Assembly (NCBI RefSeq): GCF_002355515.1
Contig: NZ_AP014809.1
Coordinates: forward strand, 2,504,501-2,568,500
Source of the DNA: Methylorubrum populi
Lineage (GTDB): Bacteria > Pseudomonadota > Alphaproteobacteria > Rhizobiales > Beijerinckiaceae
DNA: 64,000 nucleotides
Direction: 5' to 3'
Positions 25,616 through 33,899 of the stretch are shown one piece after another (position 1 is the first letter of the stretch; each line of letters begins with the position of its first letter). The position numbers and the translations under genes are program-made. The notes beneath the pieces were generated by a model, which saw only the letters and a program-made list of their open reading frames with translations, made no database searches and was not told the DNA's origin.

Positions 25616-26608
25616 ATGGGGTTGCTGGTCGAGGGCGAGTGGCACGACAAGGGCTACGACACCTCCAAATCCGGCGGGCGCTTCGAGCGCTCGGCCGCCG
25701 CCTTCCGCAACTGGGTGACGCCCGACGGTGCGCCCGGCCCCTCGGGCGAGGGCGGGTTCGAGGGCGAGGCGGGGCGCTATCACCTCATCGTCGCGCTCGC
25801 CTGCCCCTGGGCCCACCGCACCCTGATCGTGCGCCGGCTGAAAGGTCTGGAGGAGGCGATCTCGGTCTCGGTGGTCTCGCCGTACATGCGAGAGGAGGGC
25901 TGGGTCTTTCAGGCCGAGGAGGAGGGCGGCGTGCCGGGCTCGACCGCCGATCCGCTGTTCGGCGCCAAGCGGCTCTACGAGATCTATGTCCGCGCCAAGC
26001 CGGACTATTCCGGACGCGTCACCGTGCCGGTGCTGTGGGACAAGCGGCGCGGGACCATCGTCTCGAACGAATCGGCCGAGATCATCCGGATGCTGAACGG
26101 CGCCTTCGGCGCGTCCGGGCCGGACCTCTACCCGGAGGCCCTTCGCGGCGAGATCGATGCGATCAACGGGCGCGTCTACGACCGGGTCAACAACGGGGTC
26201 TACAAGGCGGGCTTCGCCACTACGCAAGAGGCCTACGAGGACGCCTTCACCGCCCTGTTCGCCGAACTCGACGCGCTCGAAGACCGGCTCGACCGGCAGC
26301 GCTACCTCTGCGGATCGGCGCTGACCGAGGCCGACATCCGCCTGTTCACCACCCTGGTGCGGTTCGATGCGGTCTATGTCGGGCACTTCAAGTGCAACCG
26401 GCGGCGGATCGCCGACTACCCCAATCTGTCGAACTATCTGCGTGACCTCTACGCCCTGCCGGGCGTGGCGGAGACGGTGAACCTCGACCAGATCAAGCGC
26501 CACTATTACGGCAGTCATCCGGGCATCAACCCGACGGGAATCGTGCCGCTCGGTCCCGAACTCGACTTCGATGCGCCCAACGATCGCGCCCTGCGCTTTG
26601 CCGGTTGA
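25616..26608 (+). CDS. Glutathionyl-hydroquinone reductase (Xi-class GST)
   Basis: Glutathione-dependent reductase of 330 residues that reverses glutathione conjugates of hydroquinones. The active-site motif ACPWAHR carries Cys63, the signature of this class (YqjG/PcpF). Other marks are GWVFQAEE, VPVLWDKRRGTIVSNES (glutathione-binding segment) and the C-terminal helical domain with NNGVYKAGFATTQEAY. Length matches the family. The ATG start at 25616 has a weak ribosome-binding site. It is divergent from the Old Yellow Enzyme gene, with 183 bases between. Confidence 0.9.
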   Translation: MGLLVEGEWHDKGYDTSKSGGRFERSAAAFRNWVTPDGAPGPSGEGGFEGEAGRYHLIVALACPWAHRTLIVRRLKGLEEAISVSVVSPYMREEGWVFQAEEEGGVPGSTADPLFGAKRLYEIYVRAKPDYSGRVTVPVLWDKRRGTIVSNESAEIIRMLNGAFGASGPDLYPEALRGEIDAINGRVYDRVNNGVYKAGFATTQEAYEDAFTALFAELDALEDRLDRQRYLCGSALTEADIRLFTTLVRFDAVYVGHFKCNRRRIADYPNLSNYLRDLYALPGVAETVNLDQIKRHYYGSHPGINPTGIVPLGPELDFDAPNDRALRFAG

Positions 26609-26680
26609 ACACAGCCGCCCCGCAGGAAATATCCATCGCGACAAGCGGCAACCAAGGCCGCCCAGGAGGAACACCACGCC

Positions 26681-27217
26681 ATGACGACCCGTTCGCGCGC
26701 GCCGCTTCTCGCGCTCCTCGGCCTGCTCGCCGCAGCGCCGGCCTCGGCCCAGCAGGCCGAGGTGACCATGACCGGCCGGTGCGAGCGGCTGGTGATCGGC
26801 GGCCTCGACATCACCCAGAACTGCAAGGAACAGCTCGTCAACACGGTCTCGCGCGGGCGCACCACCTTCGATTTCGCCGCCTGGGACGGGCAGTCGCTGA
26901 GCTTCAGCGGCGCGGGGGCGCAGCACGAGCAGACCGAGGAGACCGAGCAGCTTCAGCCGATCAGCCTCGTGGTGCCGGGCATGAAGAACAGCGAGGGCAT
27001 CGTCCGCAGTCCCGCACCTGCGGTCGGTGCCTGCAAGTTCTCGCGCCCGGAGCCGGGCAAGACCATGATCGCCTGCGAGGCGACCTCGCAGGGCAAGACC
27101 TATGCGGGCGTGTTCATCACCGATGCGAAGTCCACCGCCGAGCCCGGTCGGGACGGGGCCAAGGATGCTGCGACGGACGCGGCGAAGGAGAAGCCTTCCG
27201 GCGCGCCGAAGCCCTGA
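26681..27217 (+). CDS. Secreted protein of unknown function
   Basis: Protein of 178 residues. The signal peptide is LLALLGLLAAAPASAQ with cleavage near residue 24. The mature part has three cysteines (GRCERL, QNCKEQ, ACKFSR and a later ACEATS, four in all), suggesting two disulfides, and ends in a Lys/Ala/Pro-rich low-complexity tail. It is not recognised as a named family. A strong AGGAGGAA precedes the ATG. It lies 73 bases after the hydroquinone reductase gene on the same strand and may be read through from it. A periplasmic location is the only supported inference. Confidence 0.75.
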   Translation: MTTRSRAPLLALLGLLAAAPASAQQAEVTMTGRCERLVIGGLDITQNCKEQLVNTVSRGRTTFDFAAWDGQSLSFSGAGAQHEQTEETEQLQPISLVVPGMKNSEGIVRSPAPAVGACKFSRPEPGKTMIACEATSQGKTYAGVFITDAKSTAEPGRDGAKDAATDAAKEKPSGAPKP

Positions 27218-27351
27218 GCGGGATTCGTTCCCCGAAGGAGACACGAAAACGTCTGGTCAGCGGCGCGGCGAAGCCCCATGTAACGGGCTGCTGCGCTGCA
27301 CCCGTGCTCGGCAGGCAGCCAACCGCGTTTTTGTGATCGTTCGAGGGCTCC

Positions 27352-28260
27352 ATGCTCGAAGCCAACGCCGCCGCCGGCGCTCCCGCCGACGGCCTCATCA
27401 AGGACACCACCACGGCGGGCTTCCGGCAGGACGTCATCGCCGAATCGATGAACCAGCCGGTGATCGTCGATTTCTGGGCGCCCTGGTGCAGTCCGTGCAA
27501 GCAGCTCACGCCGGTTCTCGAGAAGGTGGTGCGTGCGTCGAGCGGGCGGGTGAAGCTCGCCAAGCTCAACATCGACGAGCATCCCGGCGTCTGGCAGCAG
27601 ATCGGCCAGCAGCTCGGCCTGCAATCGATCCCCGCCGTGATCGCGATCGACCGCGGCCGCCCGGTGGACGCCTTCATGGGCGCCGTGCCGGAATCCGAGG
27701 TGCGCGCCTTCGTCGACCGGCTCGCCGGCCCCTCCGAGATTGATCAGGTGCTCGAGGAGGCCGCCGCGGTCGCCTCGGCCGGCGATCTCGCCTCGGCCTC
27801 CGAGCTCTACGCCGCGGTGCTGCGCGAGGAGCCGGAGAACCTCAAGGCCATCGCGGGTCTGGCCAAGACACAGCTCGAACTCGGCGAGACCGAGAACGCT
27901 CGCCAAGTGCTCGCCATGGTGCCGCCGGCCAAGGCCGACGACCCGTTGCTCGCGGGCGTGCGCGCGGCGCTCGAACTCGCCGATCAGGCCGAGAGCCTGG
28001 GCGACCTCGCGGGCCTGCAGAAGCGAATCGAAGCCGACGGAAACGATTTCCAGGCGCGGTTCGACCTCGCCCTCGGTCTCAACGCCGCCGGCAAGCGCGA
28101 CGAGGCGGTCGACCAACTCGTCGCCATCGCCCGGGCCGATCGGAACTGGAACGAGGACGCGGCGCGCAAGCAGCTGCTTCAGTTCTTCGAGGCCTGGGGG
28201 CTGATGGACCCGGCTGCGATCCGCGGACGCCGCCAACTCTCGACGCTGCTGTTCTCGTGA
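27352..28260 (+). CDS. cnoX: Thioredoxin-TPR chaperedoxin
   Basis: Thioredoxin domain followed by TPR-like helices, 302 residues; homologous to E. coli CnoX (YbbN), which holds oxidised proteins and passes them to DnaK and GroEL. The active-site motif is W45-C46-S-P-C49-K, a complete CxxC, whereas E. coli CnoX lacks the redox pair (SxxC), so this version may also be redox-active as in Caulobacter. The C-terminal part has the repeats LASASELYAAVLREEPEN and GLNAAGKRDEAVDQL. A GAGGG site precedes the ATG. It leads the conserved cluster with LON-domain and Trm112 genes. Confidence 0.87.
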   Translation: MLEANAAAGAPADGLIKDTTTAGFRQDVIAESMNQPVIVDFWAPWCSPCKQLTPVLEKVVRASSGRVKLAKLNIDEHPGVWQQIGQQLGLQSIPAVIAIDRGRPVDAFMGAVPESEVRAFVDRLAGPSEIDQVLEEAAAVASAGDLASASELYAAVLREEPENLKAIAGLAKTQLELGETENARQVLAMVPPAKADDPLLAGVRAALELADQAESLGDLAGLQKRIEADGNDFQARFDLALGLNAAGKRDEAVDQLVAIARADRNWNEDAARKQLLQFFEAWGLMDPAAIRGRRQLSTLLFS

Positions 28261-28345
28261 GGCACAGTCCCCGCGAGAGCGTCACGGCGACCGAAGCCTT
28301 CGGACGGGGTGCCCCACACCCCCTCCTTCAGCAGGAAAGCCGCGC

Positions 28346-29014
28346 ATGAGCCCGCAGCCGAGCTGCAAGTCGCCGGCGGAGTGCCCCGCCATCATTCCGG
28401 TCTTCCCGCTGCCCGGCGCGTTGCTGCTGCCGCGGGGGCAGATGCCGCTCAACATCTTCGAGCCGCGCTACCTCGCCATGGTGGACGATGCGCTGCGCTC
28501 CGAGCGGATCATCGGCATGATTCAGCCGGACGCCGAAGGCGGCAGCTCGCCGCTCAGCCCCCGGCTCTACCGGGTCGGCTGCGCCGGACGGATCAGCCAG
28601 TTCGCCGAGACCGGCGACGGGCGCTACCTGATCTCGCTCACCGGCATCAGCCGCTTCCGGGTCGAGAGCGAGCTCGCCGTCACCACCGCCTACCGCCGCT
28701 GCCAAGTCTCCTACGACGGCTTCTCCCAGGATTTCGAGGCGCGAGCCGGCGAGGAGGCCGTCGACCGCGAGGGCGTGCTGCGGGCCCTGCGCAACTTCAT
28801 CGAGGCCAACGAGCTTCAGGTCGATTGGGCCGGTATCGAGGAGGCGCCGAACGAGGCGCTCGTCAACGCGCTGTGCATGATGAGCCCGTTCGGGGTGCGC
28901 GAGAAGCAGGCGATGCTGGAAGCGCCCGATCTCAAGACGCGGGCCGAGGTGCTGATCGCCGTGACCGAGATGGAGCTGGTTCGCGCCAGCGGCGCGGAAC
29001 CGACGCTGCAATGA
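28346..29014 (+). CDS. LON peptidase substrate-binding domain protein
   Basis: Protein of 222 residues consisting only of the N-terminal LON (PUA-like) domain, with no ATPase or protease part. Conserved blocks are [34 protein letters not shown] and [18 protein letters not shown], with a helical end ([17 protein letters not shown]). In proteases this domain recognises substrates; free-standing versions have unclear function. An AGGAAAG ribosome site precedes the ATG. It is 85 bases after cnoX and 64 before the Trm112 gene, a gene order kept in many alphaproteobacteria, probably one operon. Confidence 0.9.
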   Translation: MSPQPSCKSPAECPAIIPVFPLPGALLLPRGQMPLNIFEPRYLAMVDDALRSERIIGMIQPDAEGGSSPLSPRLYRVGCAGRISQFAETGDGRYLISLTGISRFRVESELAVTTAYRRCQVSYDGFSQDFEARAGEEAVDREGVLRALRNFIEANELQVDWAGIEEAPNEALVNALCMMSPFGVREKQAMLEAPDLKTRAEVLIAVTEMELVRASGAEPTLQ

Positions 29015-29078
29015 GTTTCTGCGCCCCGCGGTCGGTTCTGCCGAGCGTGGGACAGCCTACCGAGAAGTGACAGGAAAC

Positions 29079-29285
29079 ATGGCCGACACCTCTGCCCCGC
29101 CCGTCGAAGCGACCCGAGTCGATCCCCGCCTGCTTGAACTCCTCGTCTGCCCGCTGACCAAGGAGCCGCTGGAATACGACGCCGCCCGTGAGGAGCTGAT
29201 CAGCCGCTCCGCCAAGCTCGCCTACCCGATCCGCGACGGCATCCCGATCATGCTGCCGGAAGAGGCGCGTTCTCTCACGGAATGA
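29079..29285 (+). CDS. Trm112-family small protein (YcaR-like)
   Basis: Protein of 68 residues with the Trm112 signature [19 protein letters not shown] and [22 protein letters not shown]. In eukaryotes Trm112 activates methyltransferases; bacterial members are small proteins often near LPS or cell-envelope genes and their partner is uncertain. Only one of the zinc-ribbon cysteines remains, common in this clade. The start is ATG 29079 after CAGGAA, although GTG 29067 would add four residues. It ends the cnoX-LON-Trm112 group and is followed by a strong terminator. Confidence 0.85.
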   Translation: MADTSAPPVEATRVDPRLLELLVCPLTKEPLEYDAAREELISRSAKLAYPIRDGIPIMLPEEARSLTE

Positions 29286-29329
29286 CGGCAGCGCGTCGGC
29301 GTCGTTCGGACCGTCTCGCGCATGAGAAA

Positions 29330-29355
29330 GGGCGCCCGGCTCTCGCCGGGCGCCC
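29330..29355. terminator. Terminator of the cnoX-LON-Trm112 operon
   Basis: Stem GGGCGCCCGGC / GCCGGGCGCCC (11 bp, TCTC loop) then TTCTTATT, 44 bases after the Trm112 stop. On the other strand TTTCTC follows, so it can also serve the convergent Tim44-like gene, whose stop is 24 bases away. Confidence 0.82.
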
Positions 29356-29379
29356 TTCTTATTCGAACTCAGAGCGGGT

Positions 29380-30348
29380 TTAGCGGCCCTGCTGGATCGC
29401 CGAGAGCAGCCAGGGGCCGCCGGGCTCGCGCACGAAGGTCCAGAACTCCTTGGCCTCCTGCGGGCCGTTCTCGACATGGCGGTTGGTGGCGCGCTCGAAC
29501 ACTTCGTCACGCAGCGAGAAGCGCATGGCGACGGTGGCGAACTCGACCGGACCCTCGCGCCAAGCCTCGGACAAGTCGCCCTGAAGCAGCTTCACGTCCG
29601 AGATCCGGTTGACCACGCCGCGGGCGGCGTTGGCGCGCAGATCCTCCTCGAAGTAGCCGACCATCTCCGGCGTCGCGAGACGGCGAAGGGCGGCGACATC
29701 CTCGCGGCCATAGGCGCCCTGGATCTCTTGGAGCGAGCGCTCGAAGGCCTGGAAGTCGTCCGGCTGGACCTGCACCGGCTGCAGCCGTGCGCCGCCGCTG
29801 GAGCTGCCACCCATCGGGTTCATGCCCGCGTTCACGCCACCCTGGAGGCCGCCCTGCGGCGGCAGACCGGAGCGGGCATGGGGCGCATTGCCGGCCATGG
29901 CGGGCTGGTTGCCCTCCTGGCGGCGGCGGAAGAAGCGCACGACGAACATCACCAAGAGCGCGATCAGGCCGATCTGGAAGATCAGGCCGATGAATGAGCC
30001 GATGCCGCCAAGGCCGCCGGACAGGCCGGCGCCGAGCAGGGCACCGATCAGGCCCGCGCCGAGCATGCCGCCGAGGAAGCCTCCGCCGAAGCGCGAGCCG
30101 CGGTTCTGCGCCGCCATGCCGGGATTGTTGAAGCCGGGGCTCGGGCTCGTCTGGGAGCGCTGGATCGGGCTCATCGCGCCCGGCGAAGTCGCGGTGGAGG
30201 GCGGCGCGCTGAAGGTCTTCGAGCCGCGCGAGCCCATGCCGCTGCCGCCGCCCGGCCGTGCATCGACGGCGGGCGCCGCCAGGGCGAGCGAAGCCGCGAG
30301 CGCGAGCAGGGTCACGACGCGCCGGCGGGGCGCGGGGGAGGAAGCCAT
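29380..30348 (-). CDS. Tim44-like domain membrane protein
   Basis: Protein of 322 residues. A signal or anchor sequence (residues 10-35, ending VDARPGG) is followed by a Gly/Ser/Pro-rich stretch, then a Gly-rich hydrophobic pair (FGGGFLGGMLGAGLIGALLG and FIGLIFQIGLIALLVMFVVRF), then a soluble Tim44/TimA domain from about residue 190 with DDFQAFERSLQEIQGAYGRED and a closing VAMRFSLRDEVFER. Mitochondrial Tim44 is a motor anchor; bacterial members have no settled role. The start is ATG 30346-30348 with GAGG nine bases upstream. A hairpin (30370-30388) lies just ahead in the leader. Confidence 0.85.
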   Translation of the reverse strand: MASSPAPRRRVVTLLALAASLALAAPAVDARPGGGSGMGSRGSKTFSAPPSTATSPGAMSPIQRSQTSPSPGFNNPGMAAQNRGSRFGGGFLGGMLGAGLIGALLGAGLSGGLGGIGSFIGLIFQIGLIALLVMFVVRFFRRRQEGNQPAMAGNAPHARSGLPPQGGLQGGVNAGMNPMGGSSSGGARLQPVQVQPDDFQAFERSLQEIQGAYGREDVAALRRLATPEMVGYFEEDLRANAARGVVNRISDVKLLQGDLSEAWREGPVEFATVAMRFSLRDEVFERATNRHVENGPQEAKEFWTFVREPGGPWLLSAIQQGR

Positions 30349-30369
30349 CGAAAAAACCTCGGTCACCAA

Positions 30370-30388
30370 AAGGAGCGGAATGCTCCTT
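30370..30388 (-). promoter_or_regulatory. Leader hairpin before the Tim44-like gene
   Basis: AAGGAGC-GGAAT-GCTCCTT forms a 7-bp stem 22 bases ahead of the start codon. On the minus strand the arm itself contains a GGAG sequence, so folding could hide a ribosome-binding-like site. The role is inferred only from position. Confidence 0.3.
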
Positions 30389-30506
30389 CTTTAGATGGGG
30401 ACGTTCGGCGCGGGTTTTTAGTCCCGCTCAAGCTCGACTTTTTTGACGATGCGGCGGATTTTTTCGTCCGTTCGCGTCGCCGGCGGCCCTGCGGACCCCA
30501 AAACGC

Positions 30507-31640
30507 TCAGCGCGCGGCGGGGAAGACGAGCCGCACGGTCGCGCCCTCGCCGGGCCGGCTCTCGATCGAGATCGTGCCGTTCTGGCGTTTCATCAAGCCG
30601 TGGACGATGGCGAGCCCCGCGCCCCGTCCGGATTCGCGGGTCGTGGCGAAGGGGGCGAGGGCCCGGGACAGCATCTCGGGCGACAGCCCGTGCCCGCTAT
30701 CCGACACCGTGAGACCGACGGCTCCGGCCTCGGGGCGCTGCAGCGAGCGGTCGCCGGGCTCGATCGCGAACAGCGCCACGCGGACGCAGCCCCGCCCGGC
30801 CATCGCCTCGCAGGCATTGGCGAGGATGTGGCCGAGCGCCAGTTCGAGCTGGATCGGGTTGCACAGGGCCGGCGGCAGATCGTCGGGAATCGTCAGATCG
30901 AGATCGATGCCCGGCGGCAGGCTCGGGCGGAGCCGGTCGATACCCGCCCGCACCGCCGCGCCGAGATCGACGGGCCGCAGGTCGGGGGCGATCCGCCGGG
31001 AATGGGCGAGGAGCTGGCGGGTCAGAATGGCGGCCCGTTCGGAGGCCTCGGTGGAGCGCGTGATCGCCCTCTGGATGAAGGGCTCGGGCCGGTCGCCGAG
31101 ACGCCGCTTCAGCCCGTCGATGTAGCCGATCAGGATCTGCAGGAAGTTGTTGAACTCGTGCGCGACGCTGTTGGTCAGGAGACCGAGCGCCTCGCGCTGC
31201 CGCGACAGGGCGAGGGCGTCCTCCGCGTCCCGCCGGCGCGTCACGTCGATGATCTGACCGAGGAAGCGGGGGGCGTCGCCGGCGCCGGGCAGGACGGCGA
31301 GATGGATCTCGCCCCAGAACGAGGCGCCGCCGCCGCGGGCGAACAGCAGTTCGAAGCGTCCCGCTTCGCCGCGGGCCAGCGCCTCGCGCACGGGCCCCCA
31401 GCCGGCGTGATCGCCGTGACGGCAGGCGAGCGCTTCGATCGCCTGCCCGACGAGCTCGGTCTCGCCGAGCCCCGTCAGCACCAGCAGGGCGGAGTTGACG
31501 GATCTGATCACCGGACCGGCCGCTCCCTGCTCCAGAACGAGTGCGGGCAAGGGCAGCATCGCGAGAGGCATCGCGAGCGTGAGATGATCGGGCTCCGCCG
31601 CAGGATCCGGCGTGGTGGAGGGGGCGGCCTCGGCGGTCAT
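30507..31640 (-). CDS. PAS-domain sensor histidine kinase
   Basis: Cytoplasmic two-component sensor of 377 residues without obvious membrane segments. A PAS domain spans roughly 25-135 (ending FLGQIIDVTRRRDAEDA). The phosphoacceptor His161 lies in NSVAHEFNNFLQILIGYI, a HisKA-type helix of the NtrB-like group. The HATPase domain has N-box ILANACEAM, G1 DSGHGLSPEM and G2 GRGAGLAIVHGLMK. No response regulator is adjacent, so the partner and signal are unknown. It starts at ATG 31638-31640 and stops 160 bases upstream of the Tim44-like start on the same strand. Confidence 0.9.
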   Translation of the reverse strand: MTAEAAPSTTPDPAAEPDHLTLAMPLAMLPLPALVLEQGAAGPVIRSVNSALLVLTGLGETELVGQAIEALACRHGDHAGWGPVREALARGEAGRFELLFARGGGASFWGEIHLAVLPGAGDAPRFLGQIIDVTRRRDAEDALALSRQREALGLLTNSVAHEFNNFLQILIGYIDGLKRRLGDRPEPFIQRAITRSTEASERAAILTRQLLAHSRRIAPDLRPVDLGAAVRAGIDRLRPSLPPGIDLDLTIPDDLPPALCNPIQLELALGHILANACEAMAGRGCVRVALFAIEPGDRSLQRPEAGAVGLTVSDSGHGLSPEMLSRALAPFATTRESGRGAGLAIVHGLMKRQNGTISIESRPGEGATVRLVFPAAR

Positions 31641-31782
31641 CGTGGGACGCCGCCGCCACGGAAGGGAGATCCGGCCGGGACCGGACGCGCCGGGTCAGCG
31701 GGCGACCGGGCGGGCGGGCGGATCGGATCGGTGTCGGAGTTCGGCGGAAGCATGACCTTCAACGCCCGAACCCCGATCCGGA

Positions 31783-32487
31783 TCAGCGGTTGGCCGTGGT
31801 GGCGGGCGAGGCGTCGTTGTTGAGGCTGACCCAGGCCTTGCCGTCCTGCCCCTCGCGCTTGACGAAGCTGTAGCCGGTGCGCTGCCAGGGCAGCACGGCG
31901 TTGGTCTTGTTGTCGAGGATCAGGTCGCCCCGGTCGGTGCGCACCATCAGCACCGCGTGACCCTCGCCGATCTCGTCGATCACCACCGTCATGCGCAGCG
32001 CCCGGCGGGGCAGGCGCCGCTCCACCAGCATGCGGCGCTTGAGGAGCTGGATGTCCTCGCAGTCGCCGAAGCCGTCATCGGGGAAGTCCCACCGGTCGAC
32101 GACGCCCCAATGGGCCATGTCGGTGATCGGCTTGATCCGGGCGTTGACCCGGCGATTCACGGTGGTGAGCGTGTGCCAGATCGCGGGCGTCAGGGTGACG
32201 AGGGCCGGCTCTCCGGGATCGACCGTGCATTCGGCCGGGTAGCGGGCGCAGAAATCGTTCCAGGCGGCGACGGGCCGGGCCGGGGCACCGGGATCGGCGA
32301 CGGTGCCGGCCTCGGGCAGGCCGGCGGCGCTGCGCGCCTGGCTCGGCTGGATCGGCGCCGCGGCACCGCCGAGCAGCAGGGTCGCGCCGACGAGGGACAG
32401 ATGGGCGACCCGGCCGAGGCGCCGTCTCACGTCCGCGCTGGGGAACGCCGATCCACTGCCGACGCCCCGAAGCACCGCGTACCGCAT
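31783..32487 (-). CDS. Transglutaminase-like cysteine peptidase (BTLCP/LapG family), copy 1
   Basis: Exported bacterial transglutaminase-like cysteine peptidase (Peptidase C93, DUF920), 234 residues. N-terminal hydrophobic segment about 27-45 acts as signal or anchor. The catalytic triad is visible: Cys143 (GDCEDIQLLKR), His177 (EGHAVL) and Asp192 (LDNKTN). LapG, the studied member, cuts a surface adhesin from the outer membrane under c-di-GMP control through LapD. No LapA or LapD gene is in the window. The start ATG 32485-32487 follows GGGACGG. It is the downstream member of a tandem pair, about 60 percent identical by eye to the gene at 32703 in the catalytic part. Confidence 0.88.
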   Translation of the reverse strand: MRYAVLRGVGSGSAFPSADVRRRLGRVAHLSLVGATLLLGGAAAPIQPSQARSAAGLPEAGTVADPGAPARPVAAWNDFCARYPAECTVDPGEPALVTLTPAIWHTLTTVNRRVNARIKPITDMAHWGVVDRWDFPDDGFGDCEDIQLLKRRMLVERRLPRRALRMTVVIDEIGEGHAVLMVRTDRGDLILDNKTNAVLPWQRTGYSFVKREGQDGKAWVSLNNDASPATTANR

Positions 32488-32702
32488 GGCCGACCGTCCC
32501 GCAGCCCCTTGTTTCCCGGCGAAGCTTGCACGGGCCGGCGCCCGGCTCAATACGAAAGTGAAGGAAGGATGAAGGCGGATTGCCGCTTCTCCGTGCCGGG
32601 CCGAGACAACCTCGCCCGGGCTGGCAATCCGGCCACACCGGCTGCCCGTTCTTACGCGCTCTCCGTCGGCCGTGCGGGATCGATCCGCGAAGCGGGCCGC
32701 GC

Positions 32703-33374
32703 TCAGCGGTTCGCCGTGGTGACGGGCGAGCTGGCTCCGCCCAGCGAAACCCATGCCAGGGCGTCCTGCCCCTCGCGCTTGATGAACACGTAGCCGGTCT
32801 GGGCCCAGGTCAGCACCGCGTTGGTCTTGTTGTCGAGGATGTAGTCGCCACGGTCGGTGATGAGGGTGAGAACGGCGTGGCCCTCGCCCTTCTCGTCGAT
32901 CACCACGGTCATCCGCATCGCCCGGCGCGGCAGGCCCGCCGCGGCCAGCATCTTGCGCTTCAGGAGCTGGAAGTCCTCGCAATCACCCCGTCCGTCCTCG
33001 GCGAGATCCCAGCGGTCGGGCCGGCCCCAATGCTCCTGATCGGTGACGGGGTCGATCGACCGGTTCACCCGACGGTTGATCGAGACGATCGTCGACCAGA
33101 TCGCCGGGGTCAGCGCGATCCGGGCGGGCTCGGCCCGATCGAAGGCGCATTCCGCCGGATAGGACTGGCAGAACTCGGTCCAGGCCAGGATCGGCCGGGC
33201 CTCGGCTCCCGCGGTCAGCCCCGCGCCCGGTGCGGGCAGCGCGGCCATCTGGGATGCGCTCTGGGCAGCCGTCTGAGCCCGGGCGCTTGCGCCGAGAAGG
33301 CTGACGCAGACGGTCAGCATCAGAAGCCCGATCTGGAGCCCCGTCTTGAGATGACCCGTTCCGGTGGTGCGCAT
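32703..33374 (-). CDS. Transglutaminase-like cysteine peptidase (BTLCP/LapG family), copy 2
   Basis: Paralogue of the neighbouring peptidase, 223 residues, with a clear signal peptide (LQIGLLMLTVCVSLLGASARA, cleavage near residue 33). Triad: Cys132 (GDCEDFQLLKR), His166 (EGHAVL), Asp181 (LDNKTN). Blocks TPAIWSTIVSINRRVNRSID and VFIKREGQDALAWVSL correspond closely to the other copy, and both end with the same ASPATTANR-like tail (here SSPVTTANR). The start ATG 33372-33374 follows AAGGAAAC. Both genes face the same way with 215 bases between, consistent with tandem duplication followed by divergence of the N-termini. Confidence 0.88.
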   Translation of the reverse strand: MRTTGTGHLKTGLQIGLLMLTVCVSLLGASARAQTAAQSASQMAALPAPGAGLTAGAEARPILAWTEFCQSYPAECAFDRAEPARIALTPAIWSTIVSINRRVNRSIDPVTDQEHWGRPDRWDLAEDGRGDCEDFQLLKRKMLAAAGLPRRAMRMTVVIDEKGEGHAVLTLITDRGDYILDNKTNAVLTWAQTGYVFIKREGQDALAWVSLGGASSPVTTANR

Positions 33375-33736
33375 CGCGGCGTTTCCTTCGAACGAGGCCA
33401 GGATGTCGCCGCACCCCCTCCGCCGCGCTGAAGCCGATCCGCGCAATTTTATCGATTCGCCCCGGCAACGATCCGCCCCTGCGCGAGGGCGAATTGCGGC
33501 TCACGGATCTGCGCCGAATTGAGGAGAAAACGTTAGGCGCCGGGTAACCTTGAGGCGCGCCGGGGTGCCGTCCTCAGAGGCTTGCGGGAATCGCTGCGCG
33601 AGGCCGGAACGACGGCGGTGGGAAGCCGGGGATCGTCGGTGGGCTTACGGAGCCAAGTCCGCCCGCGCGGTTCCGCCTTCGTGGACGGATCGAATGGAGG
33701 GCCGAACAGCGACGTCGGGCCGGCCGGTACGGCGAA
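33375..33736. other. Non-coding gap upstream of the peptidase pair
   Basis: About 360 bases with no recognised gene; small open frames here have Arg/Pro-rich translations typical of out-of-frame GC-rich DNA. The first 150 bases would hold the promoter of the upstream-most peptidase gene. No clear operator was identified. It continues into the duplicated hairpin at 33737-33799. Confidence 0.6.
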
Positions 33737-33799
33737 GGCCGTGTCCGGTCCCCGACCGGACTTGCCGGGGCCGTGTCCGGTCCCCGACCGGACTTGCCG
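33737..33799. repeat. Tandem duplication of a 31-bp hairpin unit
   Basis: Two identical 31-base units with a 32-base period, each holding a perfect stem GTCCGGTC-CCC-GACCGGAC (33743-33761 and 33775-33793). A related CGGTCCGACCG palindrome follows within 25 bases. The remaining 100 bases up to the PilZ gene stop show no gene. It may terminate the PilZ transcript or be a recombination product. Confidence 0.85.
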
Positions 33800-33899
33800 C
33801 ATCAGAGGGCGAAATCGGTCCGACCGATGACGCGGCCGCGGATCGCAGCACGAGCGCAGTCTGTTGCGCGCCCCGAACCGCAACGCGCGCGCACCGAGG

